A DNA stretch of 64,000 nucleotides from Cyclobacteriaceae bacterium (GCA_958296015.1 CATQIH010000019.1:1-64000); one strand, 5' to 3'. Shown: positions 26,933 to 35,764, numbered from the stretch's first letter. Made by a program: numbers and translations. Notes: a model not told the origin generated them from the sequence alone.

Positions 26933-28222
26933 TCAAAGATACTCCAATAATGTTTCCAGGGCAATACCTCTGGAAGCTTTGAGCAGGATAGTGGCTCCGG
27001 CAATCGGGTGAGCTTTCAGATAATCTGCCAGTGCTTGTTTTGTGTCAAAATAGGTGGCTTCCGGACAAGCTTTCTGTGCATCTGCCATGAGCTTTCCGCA
27101 TAAGAAAATACTCTTGATTTCACATTCATTGAGCAGCAGGCCGATAGCTGCATGTTCCTGTGGACTGTCTTCGCCCAGTTCGTACATATCGCCCAGTATG
27201 GCTACTTTGTGGGTAGCCTTCATAGCATTCAGGCTTTTGATGGCCGCCTGCATAGAATCTGGATTGGCATTGTATGCATCCAGAATAATGGTATTGCTTC
27301 CCTGCTGCACAACCTGTGAACGCTTATTGGCGGGCTTATAGTCGTGCACTGCCTGGTTGGCAGCTTCCGCAGGTATTTCAAAGAATTTGCCGATACAGAG
27401 TGCAGCAGCAATATTCTCAAAATTATAGGCACCAATGAGTTGTGTCTGTATTTCAGTGCCATCTTCGTGTCGGTAGCGGATAAACGGGTCGGCACTGAGC
27501 AGCTCGCAGGAGAAATAATCACCAGGTGCAGGATAGCAATACGGGTGCTCAAAGCGTTTGGACATATTACTGAGTATCTTGTTTTGCGAGTTAATAAACA
27601 CCATTCCTTTGGTTTGTATCAGGTAATGGTACTGCTCGCTTTCGCCACGAATGGCCCCTTCCAGTCCACCAAAACCTTCCATATGTGCTTTGCCAATATT
27701 GGTAGTCAGTCCGTGCGTAGGCTCTGCAATGGCGCATAGGGCTGCGATCTCTCCTACCCGGTTGGCTCCTAGCTCAATAACAGCCATTTGATGTTCATGG
27801 GTAAGTTCCAGCAGCGTAAGCGGCACACCAATATGGTTGTTCAGGTTGCCGCGTGTAGCCAGGGTTTTGTACTTTTTGCTGAGCACGGCATGAACGAGTT
27901 CTTTGGTGGTGGTTTTGCCATTGGTGCCATTGATGCCCAGCACTGGAATGTTGAGCTGCCGCCGATGGTGCCTGGCCAAATCCTGCAAGGTAGCCAGCAC
28001 ATCCTCTACCAACAGAAAGCGATCGTCTTTCCGGTACTTCGCTTCATCAATGACGGCATAGCGGGCACCTTTGCCAAGAGCATCTTCTGCAAACTGGTTG
28101 GCATTGAAGTTTTCTCCTTTCAGGGCAAAGAAAAACGCACCAGGTTCAATCTTGCGGGTATCGGTAGATACGCTGCCACAGGCAATAAATTTATCATAAA
28201 CAGCTGCAATAGTCATTGTCAT
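26933..28222 (-). CDS. murF: UDP-N-acetylmuramoyl-tripeptide--D-alanyl-D-alanine ligase
   Basis: The product (429 aa) is a Mur ligase. It has an N-terminal UDP-binding domain (GSVSTDTRKIEPGAFFFALK), the central ATPase P-loop GINGTNGKTTTKE, TRGNLNNHIGVPLTLL and AVIELGANRVGEIAAL. The C-terminal domain has LDAYNANPDSMQAAI and AILGDMYELGEDS, typical of MurF. It joins D-Ala-D-Ala to the UDP-MurNAc-tripeptide in the cytoplasm, the last cytoplasmic step of the peptidoglycan precursor. Length is normal. The gene is divergent from tsaB and shares the 158-bp region 28223-28380 with it. No other mur genes are adjacent. Confidence 0.95.
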   Translation of the reverse strand: MTMTIAAVYDKFIACGSVSTDTRKIEPGAFFFALKGENFNANQFAEDALGKGARYAVIDEAKYRKDDRFLLVEDVLATLQDLARHHRRQLNIPVLGINGTNGKTTTKELVHAVLSKKYKTLATRGNLNNHIGVPLTLLELTHEHQMAVIELGANRVGEIAALCAIAEPTHGLTTNIGKAHMEGFGGLEGAIRGESEQYHYLIQTKGMVFINSQNKILSNMSKRFEHPYCYPAPGDYFSCELLSADPFIRYRHEDGTEIQTQLIGAYNFENIAAALCIGKFFEIPAEAANQAVHDYKPANKRSQVVQQGSNTIILDAYNANPDSMQAAIKSLNAMKATHKVAILGDMYELGEDSPQEHAAIGLLLNECEIKSIFLCGKLMADAQKACPEATYFDTKQALADYLKAHPIAGATILLKASRGIALETLLEYL

Positions 28223-28347
28223 AGAGGTTTGTCAGGAAATCGTTGTCATTTAAATACCACGAAACAAAAAGCAGCCCAATATAAGACGTTCCGGTTGATA
28301 ATAGTAAGCTTATTGCCATAGAATTACTGCTTTACCAGGCAATGTTA

Positions 28348-28355
28348 TAGATTTG
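28348..28355 (+). promoter_or_regulatory. Possible -7 promoter element for tsaB
   Basis: TAGATTTG fits the Bacteroidota TAnnTTTG consensus, 25 bp before the tsaB start. A matching TTTG is not seen about 19 bp further upstream, so this is tentative. Confidence 0.35.
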
Positions 28356-28380
28356 TTGATCAACTACGCACTCCAAGCAT

Positions 28381-29064
28381 ATGGCCTGTATCCTTAGTCT
28401 GGAAACTTCTACCCCTACCTGCTCGGTAGCTTTGCACCAGGATGAAAAACTCCTGGCCTTACAGGAAGTACATCTGGAAAAATCTCACTCATCGTTGCTG
28501 CATGTGATGATACGCGACATGCTAGCCTATGCCGACATCAGCCAGCAGATGCTCGATGCCGTGGCAGTATCGATGGGTCCGGGTTCATATACGGGCCTGC
28601 GCATAGGCACTTCTGCGGCCAAAGGGCTTTGCTTTGCCCTCGACATCCCGCTGATCGCCATCAATACGCTGAAGGCTATGGCCTGGCAGGTCAGCCGGTT
28701 CAATCTACACGGTGCGCACCTGTGTCCGATGATCGATGCCCGCCGTATGGAAGTGTATTGCCTGGTGGAAGACAGCCACAAGCAGGAGTTGATGGAAACC
28801 ACCCCGCTTGTTGTAGAACAGGACTCGCTGGAAGCCTATGCACAAACCAGCGAACTATGGTATTTCGGCAACGGAGCTGACAAATGTCAGGCAACTTTGG
28901 GACATCCTGATCGTTACAGATATATACCCGGTATCAACCCGTCTGCCGAAGGCATTGGTGCTTTGGCACTGCCCGGATACCAGCAGCAGCAGTTTGAAGA
29001 TGTCGCTTACTTCGTTCCTTTTTACCTAAAAGAATTTAGAACCACAACGCCAAAGATTTATTAG
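28381..29064 (+). CDS. tsaB: tRNA N6-threonylcarbamoyladenosine biosynthesis protein TsaB
   Basis: The product (227 aa) starts ILSLETSTPTCSVAL and carries SHSSLLHVMIRDML and VSMGPGSYTGLRIGTSAAKG, the core signatures of TsaB (YeaZ). It has the ASKHA fold without the metal-binding HxxxH of TsaD. TsaB forms a complex with TsaD and TsaE that attaches threonylcarbamoyl to A37 of ANN-decoding tRNAs. Length is normal. The C-terminal end is PFYLKEFRTTTPKIY, typical of Bacteroidota members. It is followed 57 bp later by DUF2480. Confidence 0.95.
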   Translation: MACILSLETSTPTCSVALHQDEKLLALQEVHLEKSHSSLLHVMIRDMLAYADISQQMLDAVAVSMGPGSYTGLRIGTSAAKGLCFALDIPLIAINTLKAMAWQVSRFNLHGAHLCPMIDARRMEVYCLVEDSHKQELMETTPLVVEQDSLEAYAQTSELWYFGNGADKCQATLGHPDRYRYIPGINPSAEGIGALALPGYQQQQFEDVAYFVPFYLKEFRTTTPKIY

Positions 29065-29121
29065 AGACGGCATACATACCATCTCCACAATGCATGGCGG
29101 CTCCAACCATAGATTAACCAT

Positions 29122-29634
29122 ATGGAATCAACCATCATCAATAAAGTAGCCAATAGCTCGCTGATCACCTTAAACCTGGAGGATTATTATCCACAGGGGG
29201 AGCGCGTGGTATACGACATCAAAGACAACCTGTATGAAGGCATCATGCTCAGGGAAAAGGATTTCCGGGCATTTGTCAAAAAACATGACTGGGCGCAGTA
29301 CCAGAAGCAATATGTGGCACTTACCTGCTCGGCAGATGCTATTGTGCCTACCTGGGCCTATATGCTACTGGTGACCAAGCTGGAGCCATACGCTAAAAAA
29401 GTGGTATTTGGCAACCTTGAAACGTTGGAAGCTGTACTGTTTCAGGAGGCACTCGCTACTGTGGATGTAGCTTCGTTTCTGGATGCCAAGGTGGTGATCA
29501 AGGGCTGTGGCAAACTGCCTGTGCCTACCTTTGCCTACACTGAGATCACCCGCCTGCTTCGCCCCTATGCCAGCAGTATTATGTATGGAGAGCCGTGCAG
29601 TACCGTACCGCTTTACAAAAAGCTTAAAATCTAG
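29122..29634 (+). CDS. DUF2480 family protein
   Basis: The product (170 aa) shows the family pattern VANSSLITLNLEDYYPQGER, followed by VYDIKDNLYEGIMLREKDFR and a C-terminal VVIKGCGKLPVPTFAYTEIT. DUF2480 is nearly confined to Bacteroidota and has no assigned function. It is soluble, with no signal peptide. Location after tsaB is recurrent enough to suggest linked expression, but that is inference. The spacer to the next gene (29635-29858) is AT-rich. Confidence 0.9.
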   Translation: MESTIINKVANSSLITLNLEDYYPQGERVVYDIKDNLYEGIMLREKDFRAFVKKHDWAQYQKQYVALTCSADAIVPTWAYMLLVTKLEPYAKKVVFGNLETLEAVLFQEALATVDVASFLDAKVVIKGCGKLPVPTFAYTEITRLLRPYASSIMYGEPCSTVPLYKKLKI

Positions 29635-29858
29635 CCATTATCAGATGATTAATATTCCAGCATCGTAACATCATAAATCTTACTTTACATATATACTTTA
29701 GCCAAAATGATGTAACTGTTTGATTACCTTGCCTTTGGGTAGCTTACAATAATATTGGTCAAATTTTTATCTGTAGAAGGTTTAATTTTTAGCCGTATCT
29801 TCTTTATATTCCGGCAGTTTTTCACCTATTTCTTACATAGACCCGATACCACTACTTC

Positions 29859-31331
29859 ATGATAACCTCCGAAACGCTCGTACATGCTATGTCACAATCT
29901 GCCCTGGTGGGGGTGGCTTTGTTGGACGACAAGCACAAGTTTGCGGAGGTGAACGAGAGCTTTTGCAGAATCTATGGCTATACCAAAGAAGAACTGATTG
30001 GGCAGCCGCTTAGTATGATTTCCCCTACCGACTTCAGAGAACGAGCCAGTCTGCTCTACCAGGATTATATCAGTGGCAACACGGGCAAAGATGTGAAACA
30101 CATCAGAAGAAAAGACGGGTCATCGGCAATTGTACACATCACAACAGAAAACGTGCAGGAAGGTTCGCGGCAATATAAGCTCATGCAGCTTGTAGAACTG
30201 CCGGAAAACACCAAAAGCCTGCTGGAGAAAAAGAAAGAACTGGAAATCAGGCCCATTGCAGAGAATGTAAATATAGCACTGCTACGCTGCAACAGCGAAG
30301 GCAAGATCATCTTTGCCAATGATGCTGCCCGCGCCGCGCTGTTTCTCCCCCAAGGCTACCAGGTGCTGAACATGCAAAGTTACATATTTAGTGGCAATAT
30401 CAGTCGTCAGCTACCGCTATTGCAGCTATTAAACGAAAAAGCTTCTTTTGAAAACATAGAAGTCCTCATCGACCGGGCTGATGGAAGCCAACTATGGATA
30501 TTGCTCAGTGCTCGGCCTATCGTTATCAATGGTGCGTTGCATTATGATATGTCGCTGGCCAATATAGATGCGCTGAAAAAGATGGAGCAGAAACTGCTGG
30601 AAAAGATCGAACTACTAAAAAGTACCAACAAGCAGCTGGATAATTTTGTCTACAGTGCCACTCATGACCTGAAAGCCCCATTGGCTTCGCTGTCGGGACT
30701 GATCTCTATCTTCCGGTACGAAGACGATACAGAGCAGCAGGAATTTTATCTGCAACTGATGGAGAAGAGCATCCATCGGCTCAACGAATTCATCAAAGAA
30801 ATTGTAGACTATTCCAGAAATTCCAACCAGGAACTGAAGGTGGAGAAGATCAACTTTCAGGAGCTTGTCGATGAAGTGTTTGAGGGCCTGGAGCACATGG
30901 AAGAGGCCACCATCACGCAGAAGATTATCAACATAGATCAGCATTCGCTTTTCTTCTCTGATAAACACCGCCTCAAAGTGGTACTCAGCAACCTGATCAC
31001 CAATGCCTACAAGTACGGCAGCTCACACAGAAGAGACAGCTTCATCCATGTGCATGTGCAGGCCGACAGTCAGCAGGCTTCCATTCACATAAAAGACAAT
31101 GGACAAGGTATTTCTCAGGAGCACCTGGATCGTATCTTTGATATGTTTTTCAGAGCCTCCGCAGGCAAAGGAGGCTCCGGTCTGGGCCTGTATATTGTAA
31201 AAGAAACCATCGAGAAGATGCAGGGCAACATCCATGTAGTCTCCGAAGTAGGCAAAGGCAGTTGCTTCATCGTCACCATTCCTTCCCAGATAAAAACTGA
31301 AAACAACGGACAAATGTCGCTGGACATTTAA
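29859..31331 (+). CDS. Cytoplasmic PAS-domain sensor histidine kinase, 490 aa
   Basis: Two PAS-type sensor domains precede the kinase core: residues 8-120 (KFAEVNESFCRIYGYTKEEL, IRRKDGSSAIVHI) and about 130-240 (ALLRCNSEGKIIFANDAARA). The core has a HisKA domain with His269 (SATHDLKAPLASLSG), an N box (SNLITNAYKYGSS), G1 (IKDNGQGIS) and G2 (GSGLGLYIVKET). There is no membrane helix. It resembles the C-terminal half of the kinase at 10574 and likely arose from the same family. No response regulator is adjacent. The signal is unknown; PAS domains can bind heme, flavin or small ligands, but no specific ligand residue is evident. Confidence 0.92.
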   Translation: MITSETLVHAMSQSALVGVALLDDKHKFAEVNESFCRIYGYTKEELIGQPLSMISPTDFRERASLLYQDYISGNTGKDVKHIRRKDGSSAIVHITTENVQEGSRQYKLMQLVELPENTKSLLEKKKELEIRPIAENVNIALLRCNSEGKIIFANDAARAALFLPQGYQVLNMQSYIFSGNISRQLPLLQLLNEKASFENIEVLIDRADGSQLWILLSARPIVINGALHYDMSLANIDALKKMEQKLLEKIELLKSTNKQLDNFVYSATHDLKAPLASLSGLISIFRYEDDTEQQEFYLQLMEKSIHRLNEFIKEIVDYSRNSNQELKVEKINFQELVDEVFEGLEHMEEATITQKIINIDQHSLFFSDKHRLKVVLSNLITNAYKYGSSHRRDSFIHVHVQADSQQASIHIKDNGQGISQEHLDRIFDMFFRASAGKGGSGLGLYIVKETIEKMQGNIHVVSEVGKGSCFIVTIPSQIKTENNGQMSLDI

Positions 31332-31424
31332 GGTAGCATCCGCCGGATTTATTCCTTATAAGAAACAAATCCGGCAGCAGGCGAAAATCTATCCAACGGG
31401 TTGTAAACCTGCATGAAAAAGATC

Positions 31425-31634
31425 TCCGGGCCAAGTCGGCCACTATCCCTTGAGAATAATCACTCACTCGGCATCCCAGCGACCGGCATCTCGGCAAGTG
31501 AGGGTTATTTTGAAGCTTCTAGTCGCTGTAGGCAAGATGCCTACTTATAATCTTCACTCGCGGGAGGCGAGCGGCTGATAAAAATTGCCTAAGTTGACCG
31601 GGCCACGACGGCGGTATTGAATGGACGCTTGCAT
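31425..31634. repeat. Copy of a dispersed structured element (related to 52188-52428)
   Basis: The segment shares several blocks with the element at 52188-52428 in the same order: an A-T rich start, a CTCGGC..CGACCGGC hairpin, GAGTGAtGGTTATTTT-like, AGGCAAGATGCCT, a CGCGGGaGGCGAGCG-type hairpin and AAGTTGACCGGGCCACGACG. Its right end, GGACGCTTGC (31623-31632), is the complement of the left end of the other copy. The left border is degenerate and approximate. It fills the 331-bp gap after the kinase gene. No coding capacity. Confidence 0.6.
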
Positions 31635-31662
31635 TGGCAGGAAGGTTTGAGTAATTTTATCT

Positions 31663-32709
31663 TTAATCATCCCCGCGCAGCCTTCTCATCAGTCCTACGC
31701 CAAGACCTACGGCGATGGCGGCAACACCGGCAAAGGTGACCCACTGATGGGCGGCAAGCCATAGCTCCGGGCTAAAATCCCACGACTGTGCTTTGAAATT
31801 ACCGTGTGCCCCATGATCGCCGGGAACAGGCTCGTACAAGTTGTTCTTACGATTTGGGTCTTCGGGTTCGTTGGTTTGCTGGCCCTTATAGCCTACTCTG
31901 GCCATGTAACCATCCAGCCAGGCAGGCAGGAACTTATTACCAAGAACGGTTTCCCAGGTAGGATATCCTACATATATTTCGCGCTTATCATTGACGGCAG
32001 CATAGACTACTGCCCTGGCGGCTACTTCCGGCTCGTAGATGGTGCCCATCGGTTTAGGTTTGTTGGGCAATTTGCTCTTGACAAAACCAAACTGCGTGGT
32101 GTTCATGGCAGGCATCTGCACCATCGATAGCTGCACTTTGCTCTTATCGTGCTTAAGCTCTGCTCTGAGCGATTCGAAAAAGCCATGAATGCCGTGTTTT
32201 GATCCGCAGTAGGCACTCTGTAGCGGAATACCCCGGTAGGCCAGTGCCGACCCTACCAGAATGATCTTCCCATAATTGCGTGGCAACATCCTTTTCAAAG
32301 CTGCCATTGTGCCATATACTTGTCCCAGATAAGTCACCTCGGTCACTCGCTTGAAGTCTTTGGGTTCAATTTCTTTTAAAGGTGCAAATACGCTGAGCAT
32401 GGCATTGTTGATCCATATATCGATAGGCCCGAAGGTGTCTTCCACTTTCTGGGCAGCCGCCTCTACTTCGTCGGCATTGGCTACATCGGCCTGTAGGATC
32501 AGGGCCTCTCCTCCCATCGCTTCCACATCACGTTTGGCCCCGTTTAGTCCGTCTTCTCCCCTGGCAATCAGTCCGATTTTGGCACCCTCACGGGCAAATT
32601 CACGGGCGATGGCCCTTCCCAGTCCTGCTGAGGCACCAGTAATGACGACGACTGGTCGTTTGCCGGGATTATCTTTGCTTGTTACTTGCTCTGTGGTTGT
32701 CTGTTCCAT
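31663..32709 (-). CDS. Short-chain dehydrogenase/reductase with C-terminal membrane tail
   Basis: The product (348 aa) has the Rossmann motif TGASAGLGRAIA near residue 25, NNAM (position of the NNAG motif), and the active-site Ser-Tyr-Lys (VGSALAYRG, QSAYCGSKHG). After the 250-residue SDR core comes an extension ending in one hydrophobic helix (WVTFAGVAAIAVGLGVGLM) with RRLRGDD as a basic tail. This matches the common 'SDR family oxidoreductase' with a tail anchor found next to small membrane proteins. Substrate unknown. It is followed, in transcription order, by the sequence repeat; the two upstream genes on the same strand (32748, 33374) may belong to one unit. Confidence 0.88.
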   Translation of the reverse strand: MEQTTTEQVTSKDNPGKRPVVVITGASAGLGRAIAREFAREGAKIGLIARGEDGLNGAKRDVEAMGGEALILQADVANADEVEAAAQKVEDTFGPIDIWINNAMLSVFAPLKEIEPKDFKRVTEVTYLGQVYGTMAALKRMLPRNYGKIILVGSALAYRGIPLQSAYCGSKHGIHGFFESLRAELKHDKSKVQLSMVQMPAMNTTQFGFVKSKLPNKPKPMGTIYEPEVAARAVVYAAVNDKREIYVGYPTWETVLGNKFLPAWLDGYMARVGYKGQQTNEPEDPNRKNNLYEPVPGDHGAHGNFKAQSWDFSPELWLAAHQWVTFAGVAAIAVGLGVGLMRRLRGDD

Positions 32710-32747
32710 GTCCTTCTTGGTTTGATGTGTTTGGTTGATATCTAATA

Positions 32748-33293
32748 TTAGCTCATAGTACTTGCTGCTCCTTCTGATTCAGCCGGATTTTTATCAATGG
32801 CATCATATACGGAGCCTGCCACCAGCGAATAAAAGAAATGATGAATACCTTCGGTAATAATGGTTTGCATATTCCACTCTTTGACGGGCGGTGCCAGATC
32901 AAGGGAAGGTTGTATGGTGAGTGCTCCGCCATAGATAGCCGCAAAATGCAGCAGGGTGGCGGAGATACCTTTGACACCCATAGCACCCAGCAGGCCCCGA
33001 AAGATGCCCCACGAGGTGCCGTACAGCCAGTGTACTTCGTTGGCAAGTGCAGGTTTCTTCTCATCGTCTATCGGCTGAATGCCGAGCACTTTAGCCGCAG
33101 CATCGGCAGGAATGGTACTGGGTTCGCGGTCGGTCAGAATCATTTCAATGGATTGCGAAACGGTGATGGCAGCCGTACCTATCAATCCGGCAAACAGTCC
33201 TTTGCCTAATGCACCAGCTACTTTTCCGACGCTAATCGCCATTTTATTTTCTTCTGTAACCTCTGCTACCTCCGGATTTTTCGTCTTTTTCAT
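32748..33293 (-). CDS. Putative membrane protein, 181 aa
   Basis: The start is taken at ATG 33293; an earlier TTG two codons upstream is not needed. Hydrophobic segments at AGALGKGLFAGLIGTAAITV, GLLGAMGVKGISATLLHFAA and HHFFYSLVAGSVYDAI suggest three to four membrane-inserted helices. The family is unnamed to me and is comparable in layout to small YagU/DUF1440-type membrane proteins, but the match is not certain. It lies 38 bp upstream of the SDR gene on the same strand and could be its partner. Confidence 0.65.
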   Translation of the reverse strand: MKKTKNPEVAEVTEENKMAISVGKVAGALGKGLFAGLIGTAAITVSQSIEMILTDREPSTIPADAAAKVLGIQPIDDEKKPALANEVHWLYGTSWGIFRGLLGAMGVKGISATLLHFAAIYGGALTIQPSLDLAPPVKEWNMQTIITEGIHHFFYSLVAGSVYDAIDKNPAESEGAASTMS

Positions 33294-33373
33294 GATCAAA
33301 TGTTTCGTTGACGGATTCGTATGTATTCTATTTATTAAGAGATATTGCGCGACAAAGTTTAGAATTGCAGCAA

Positions 33374-33634
33374 CTATAGCTCAAACAAGCCTGCCGGAAC
33401 GGCGTGAAACCCCTTATCGCGCACAGCATTCTGTACGTCTTTTATCTTGACGAATTTTGATGAATGCACTTTTATCTCATGCGGGTAAGGCTTGTCATCA
33501 TACAATACATCCTCAACACCCTCTATTTTCAGTATCTGTTCCCTGACTTTCTCAAACTCCTCTTTCTCGGTGATGTCTACAATAAATGTCTTCCCGTGAT
33601 TGCCTGGGATGACGTTTTCACTAATTAAACTCAT
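33374..33634 (-). CDS. Small HMA-like (heavy-metal-associated fold) domain protein, 86 aa
   Basis: The product reads TFIVDITEKEEFEKVREQIL then KIEGVEDVLYDDKPYPHEIK and VKIKDVQNAVRDKGFHAV. That is a beta-alpha-beta-beta-alpha-beta ferredoxin-like pattern of HMA domains, with the usual GVxxV and AVxxxGF positions. The metal-binding CxxC is absent, so it probably does not carry Cu or Zn by the standard site. It stands between the membrane protein and the divergent methyltransferase. Function unknown. Confidence 0.65.
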   Translation of the reverse strand: MSLISENVIPGNHGKTFIVDITEKEEFEKVREQILKIEGVEDVLYDDKPYPHEIKVHSSKFVKIKDVQNAVRDKGFHAVPAGLFEL

Positions 33635-33713
33635 AATGCAATAATGTTTGGTTACTTTATTTTGTTAAAACTAAAAATAAGCTTGTCCTGTTTTGCAAAC
33701 CTGGTTCAATGAT

Positions 33714-33736
33714 ACAACATTCATTTGGAATGTTGT
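33714..33736 (+). promoter_or_regulatory. Inverted repeat directly upstream of a methyltransferase gene
   Basis: ACAACATTC (33714-33722) and GAATGTTGT (33728-33736) form perfect 9-bp arms separated by ATTTG, ending 13 bp before the chosen ATG at 33750. The position fits an operator or a 5'-UTR hairpin. No regulator gene is nearby. Confidence 0.4.
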
Positions 33737-33749
33737 AGTTTTACCCCGT

Positions 33750-34454
33750 ATGAATACAACACAGCAGGTAGATATCCTTGGAGAAGCCCTGGCAGATTAC
33801 TACTATCAGCAAGAAGAAATACCCTTGATACTGCATACTAGCTATGGTACTCCGGAAGATATGCCGGTCGACTGGTTTTTCCGCAACGAAGATGATTTTC
33901 CCTTGCTTGAACAGAAAGCCCTACAACATTGCCGGGGCAAGGTGCTGGATATTGGGTCTGGTGCGGGTAGCCATGCGCTGTCTCTTCAGCAACAGGGTTT
34001 TGAGATAACGGCCCTGGAAGTATCGCCAAAAGCCTGCTGGGTAATGAGCCAACGGGGTCTGCGCCAAGTGCATTGCACAGACTACCGGCAGTATGCAGGC
34101 CCTACATTTGATACCCTGCTACTGCTGATGAACGGTATTGGCCTAATTGGGAAGTTATCTGCGCTTCCGGATTTTCTCCAGCATATGAAAACGCTGCTAA
34201 AGCCTGGAGGTCAGTTGCTGTTCGATTCCAGCAACATTGCATACCTGTATGCCGGGCAGCCGCTACCTGCCGATCATTACTATGGGGAAGTAAGCTTCCG
34301 GTTTGAGTACCGGCAACAGCAGGGCACCTGGTTTGATTGGGTATACATCGACCAACAAACGCTGATGAAGGAAGCTAACCGGCTGGGCTGGCAAGCAGAT
34401 GTATTATACGAAGACAACCAGGAGCAGTTTCTGGTCAGGATGCAGCCAGCGTAG
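33750..34454 (+). CDS. Class I SAM-dependent methyltransferase
   Basis: I use the ATG at 33750 (MNTTQQVDILGEAL). An in-frame extension to 33693 would read through the inverted repeat at 33714-33736 and shows no homologous pattern. The product is 234 aa. SAM motifs: KVLDIGSGAGSHALSLQQQG (motif I), ITALEVSPKACW (acidic loop), FDTLLLLMNGIGLIG and MKTLLKPGGQLLFDSSN (motif III). The N-terminal WFFRNEDDFPLLEQKAL is common in Bacteroidota methyltransferases. The substrate is not evident. Confidence 0.88.
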   Translation: MNTTQQVDILGEALADYYYQQEEIPLILHTSYGTPEDMPVDWFFRNEDDFPLLEQKALQHCRGKVLDIGSGAGSHALSLQQQGFEITALEVSPKACWVMSQRGLRQVHCTDYRQYAGPTFDTLLLLMNGIGLIGKLSALPDFLQHMKTLLKPGGQLLFDSSNIAYLYAGQPLPADHYYGEVSFRFEYRQQQGTWFDWVYIDQQTLMKEANRLGWQADVLYEDNQEQFLVRMQPA

Positions 34455-34492
34455 AGATGCCCTATATTATTGAGATGCTATACTTAGCGTCT

Positions 34493-34750
34493 TTAATCTG
34501 TTTTGCCATGAAGGCGTTTCTTTACTTCTTCTGAAGTCAGCATATTATCAGGACCAAAGTCTTCCAGATACAGCTTGACAATCGCGCCTGTTTTGGTATC
34601 CAGCACAAATGCTGAGGTGCTGCTGCCTGATATGGCTTGGTACCTGCCCGGAACTTCTTCATCCTGCCATATAGCACTGCTAAAAAGAGCCAGTACCAAT
34701 ATCGCTACCATGCCTATCAATAATGAGGGTAAGTGTATTGTTTTTGTCAT
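34493..34750 (-). CDS. Small membrane-anchored hypothetical protein, 85 aa
   Basis: One N-terminal helix (LPSLLIGMVAILVLALFSSA) acts as anchor or uncleaved signal. The short soluble part contains GRYQAISGSSTSAFVLDTKT, a pattern of small beta-hairpin domains in Bacteroidota membrane proteins (ryq-type 'DTKTGAIVKLY'). There is no catalytic motif. It lies 38 bp downstream of the phosphatidyltransferase gene on the same strand. Confidence 0.6.
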   Translation of the reverse strand: MTKTIHLPSLLIGMVAILVLALFSSAIWQDEEVPGRYQAISGSSTSAFVLDTKTGAIVKLYLEDFGPDNMLTSEEVKKRLHGKTD

Positions 34751-34788
34751 TTGTGCTTGGTGTCTGTTAGTAATTTACCGTCCATCTG

Positions 34789-35397
34789 CTAGCTGCTGCC
34801 TATCTTATGTTTTCCGTTTTTGAGTACCCAGTATAATCCTTTTACATTATATTTCCACTCATTGAAGATAAAAACCAGCGAGGTTTCTTCAAGCGTCTCT
34901 ATCACTGACAAGGCCATCATCAGGTAGAACAACCAGGGGGACACGCCAAAAATAAACATGGCAGAAAAAAAGATGGTCTGCAACACGCCGGAAGCTTTGG
35001 CGGATATGGTATGGAAGCTGGTGGCCTTACCAAACCGCACCAGCGAAAACACCTGCTGCAACACATACATCGATACCACAATCGTAATCAGTATCCAGTG
35101 TGCCAGAAAGAACTCCGTTTCAAAATAGTAGAAGCCAAACAGCCCTACAATGAGCATAAGCATGTCGCCGGTAGAGTCTAACCGGGCAAAGCGCAGGGTT
35201 ACCAGCTTATAGGTACGGGCCACGAAACCATCTACGGCATCAGACATAAAAACTATCATATACAGGAAGCCGGTGTAGATACGGACATCCATCAGTATAG
35301 AGATAAAGATGAAAGGTGTGGCTACAATGCGCAGAAAGGGTATCCATTCGGCCACGTTGTAAGTAGATACGTCAAAAAATCTCCTGAGTGCTTTCAT
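34789..35397 (-). CDS. CDP-alcohol phosphatidyltransferase family protein
   Basis: The product (202 aa) has about five transmembrane helices. Its signature SDAVDGFVARTYKLVTLRFA then RLDSTGD corresponds to the family motif D-x2-D-G-x2-A-R-x8-G-x3-D-x3-D, with the central Gly replaced by Phe. The family transfers a phosphoalcohol from CDP to a second alcohol, as in phosphatidylglycerol-phosphate or phosphatidylserine synthesis. Which alcohol is used is not evident. The Gly-to-Phe change is an oddity that could lower activity or mark a subfamily. Inner-membrane location. Confidence 0.85.
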   Translation of the reverse strand: MKALRRFFDVSTYNVAEWIPFLRIVATPFIFISILMDVRIYTGFLYMIVFMSDAVDGFVARTYKLVTLRFARLDSTGDMLMLIVGLFGFYYFETEFFLAHWILITIVVSMYVLQQVFSLVRFGKATSFHTISAKASGVLQTIFFSAMFIFGVSPWLFYLMMALSVIETLEETSLVFIFNEWKYNVKGLYWVLKNGKHKIGSS

Positions 35398-35650
35398 GTT
35401 TTAGGTTTGAGCCTTAAGTCAGGCAAAAGTAGTTCATATCATCTATACACACCATCCATGTTGGTGTCAAAAATTACCGTTAATAGTACCAATATTCCGA
35501 ACCAGCCAACTAAGTTTACTCACAAAGGCCGCCAATGGTTACACTCATCTACAGACTCTTTGCCATACAGGCTAGGGATATGAACATTTATACAGATTCT
35601 TTTGCCTATTGCCTGCTATCCATTTATTTTTAATATTGCACATAGGTACA

Positions 35651-35668
35651 GACACCATATATGGTGTC
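35651..35668. promoter_or_regulatory. 18-bp perfect palindrome upstream of the permease gene (operator candidate)
   Basis: GACACCATATATGGTGTC is perfectly self-complementary. The same 18-mer recurs at 40754-40771 and 40891-40908, both upstream of the aldehyde dehydrogenase gene of the same cluster. Three identical palindromes in one pathway cluster suggest a binding site for a dimeric regulator. No regulator gene is present in the window, so this is inference. Confidence 0.5.
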
Positions 35669-35764
35669 TCAACATGGCATCTCAATATGGCATCTCAATA
35701 TGGTGTCTCAATATGGTGTCTCAACATGGCATCTCAATATGGTGTCTCAATATGGCGTTTCTAT
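35661..35764. repeat. 13-bp tandem repeat array, eight copies
   Basis: Eight units of ATGGTGTCTCAAT, alternating with ATGGCATCTCAAT, run up to 16 bp before the permease ATG. The last unit is degenerate (ATGGCGTTTCTAT). The first unit is the right arm of the palindrome at 35651-35668, so the repeat carries multiple half-sites. The gap 35398-35779 contains no other feature I can support. Confidence 0.85.
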
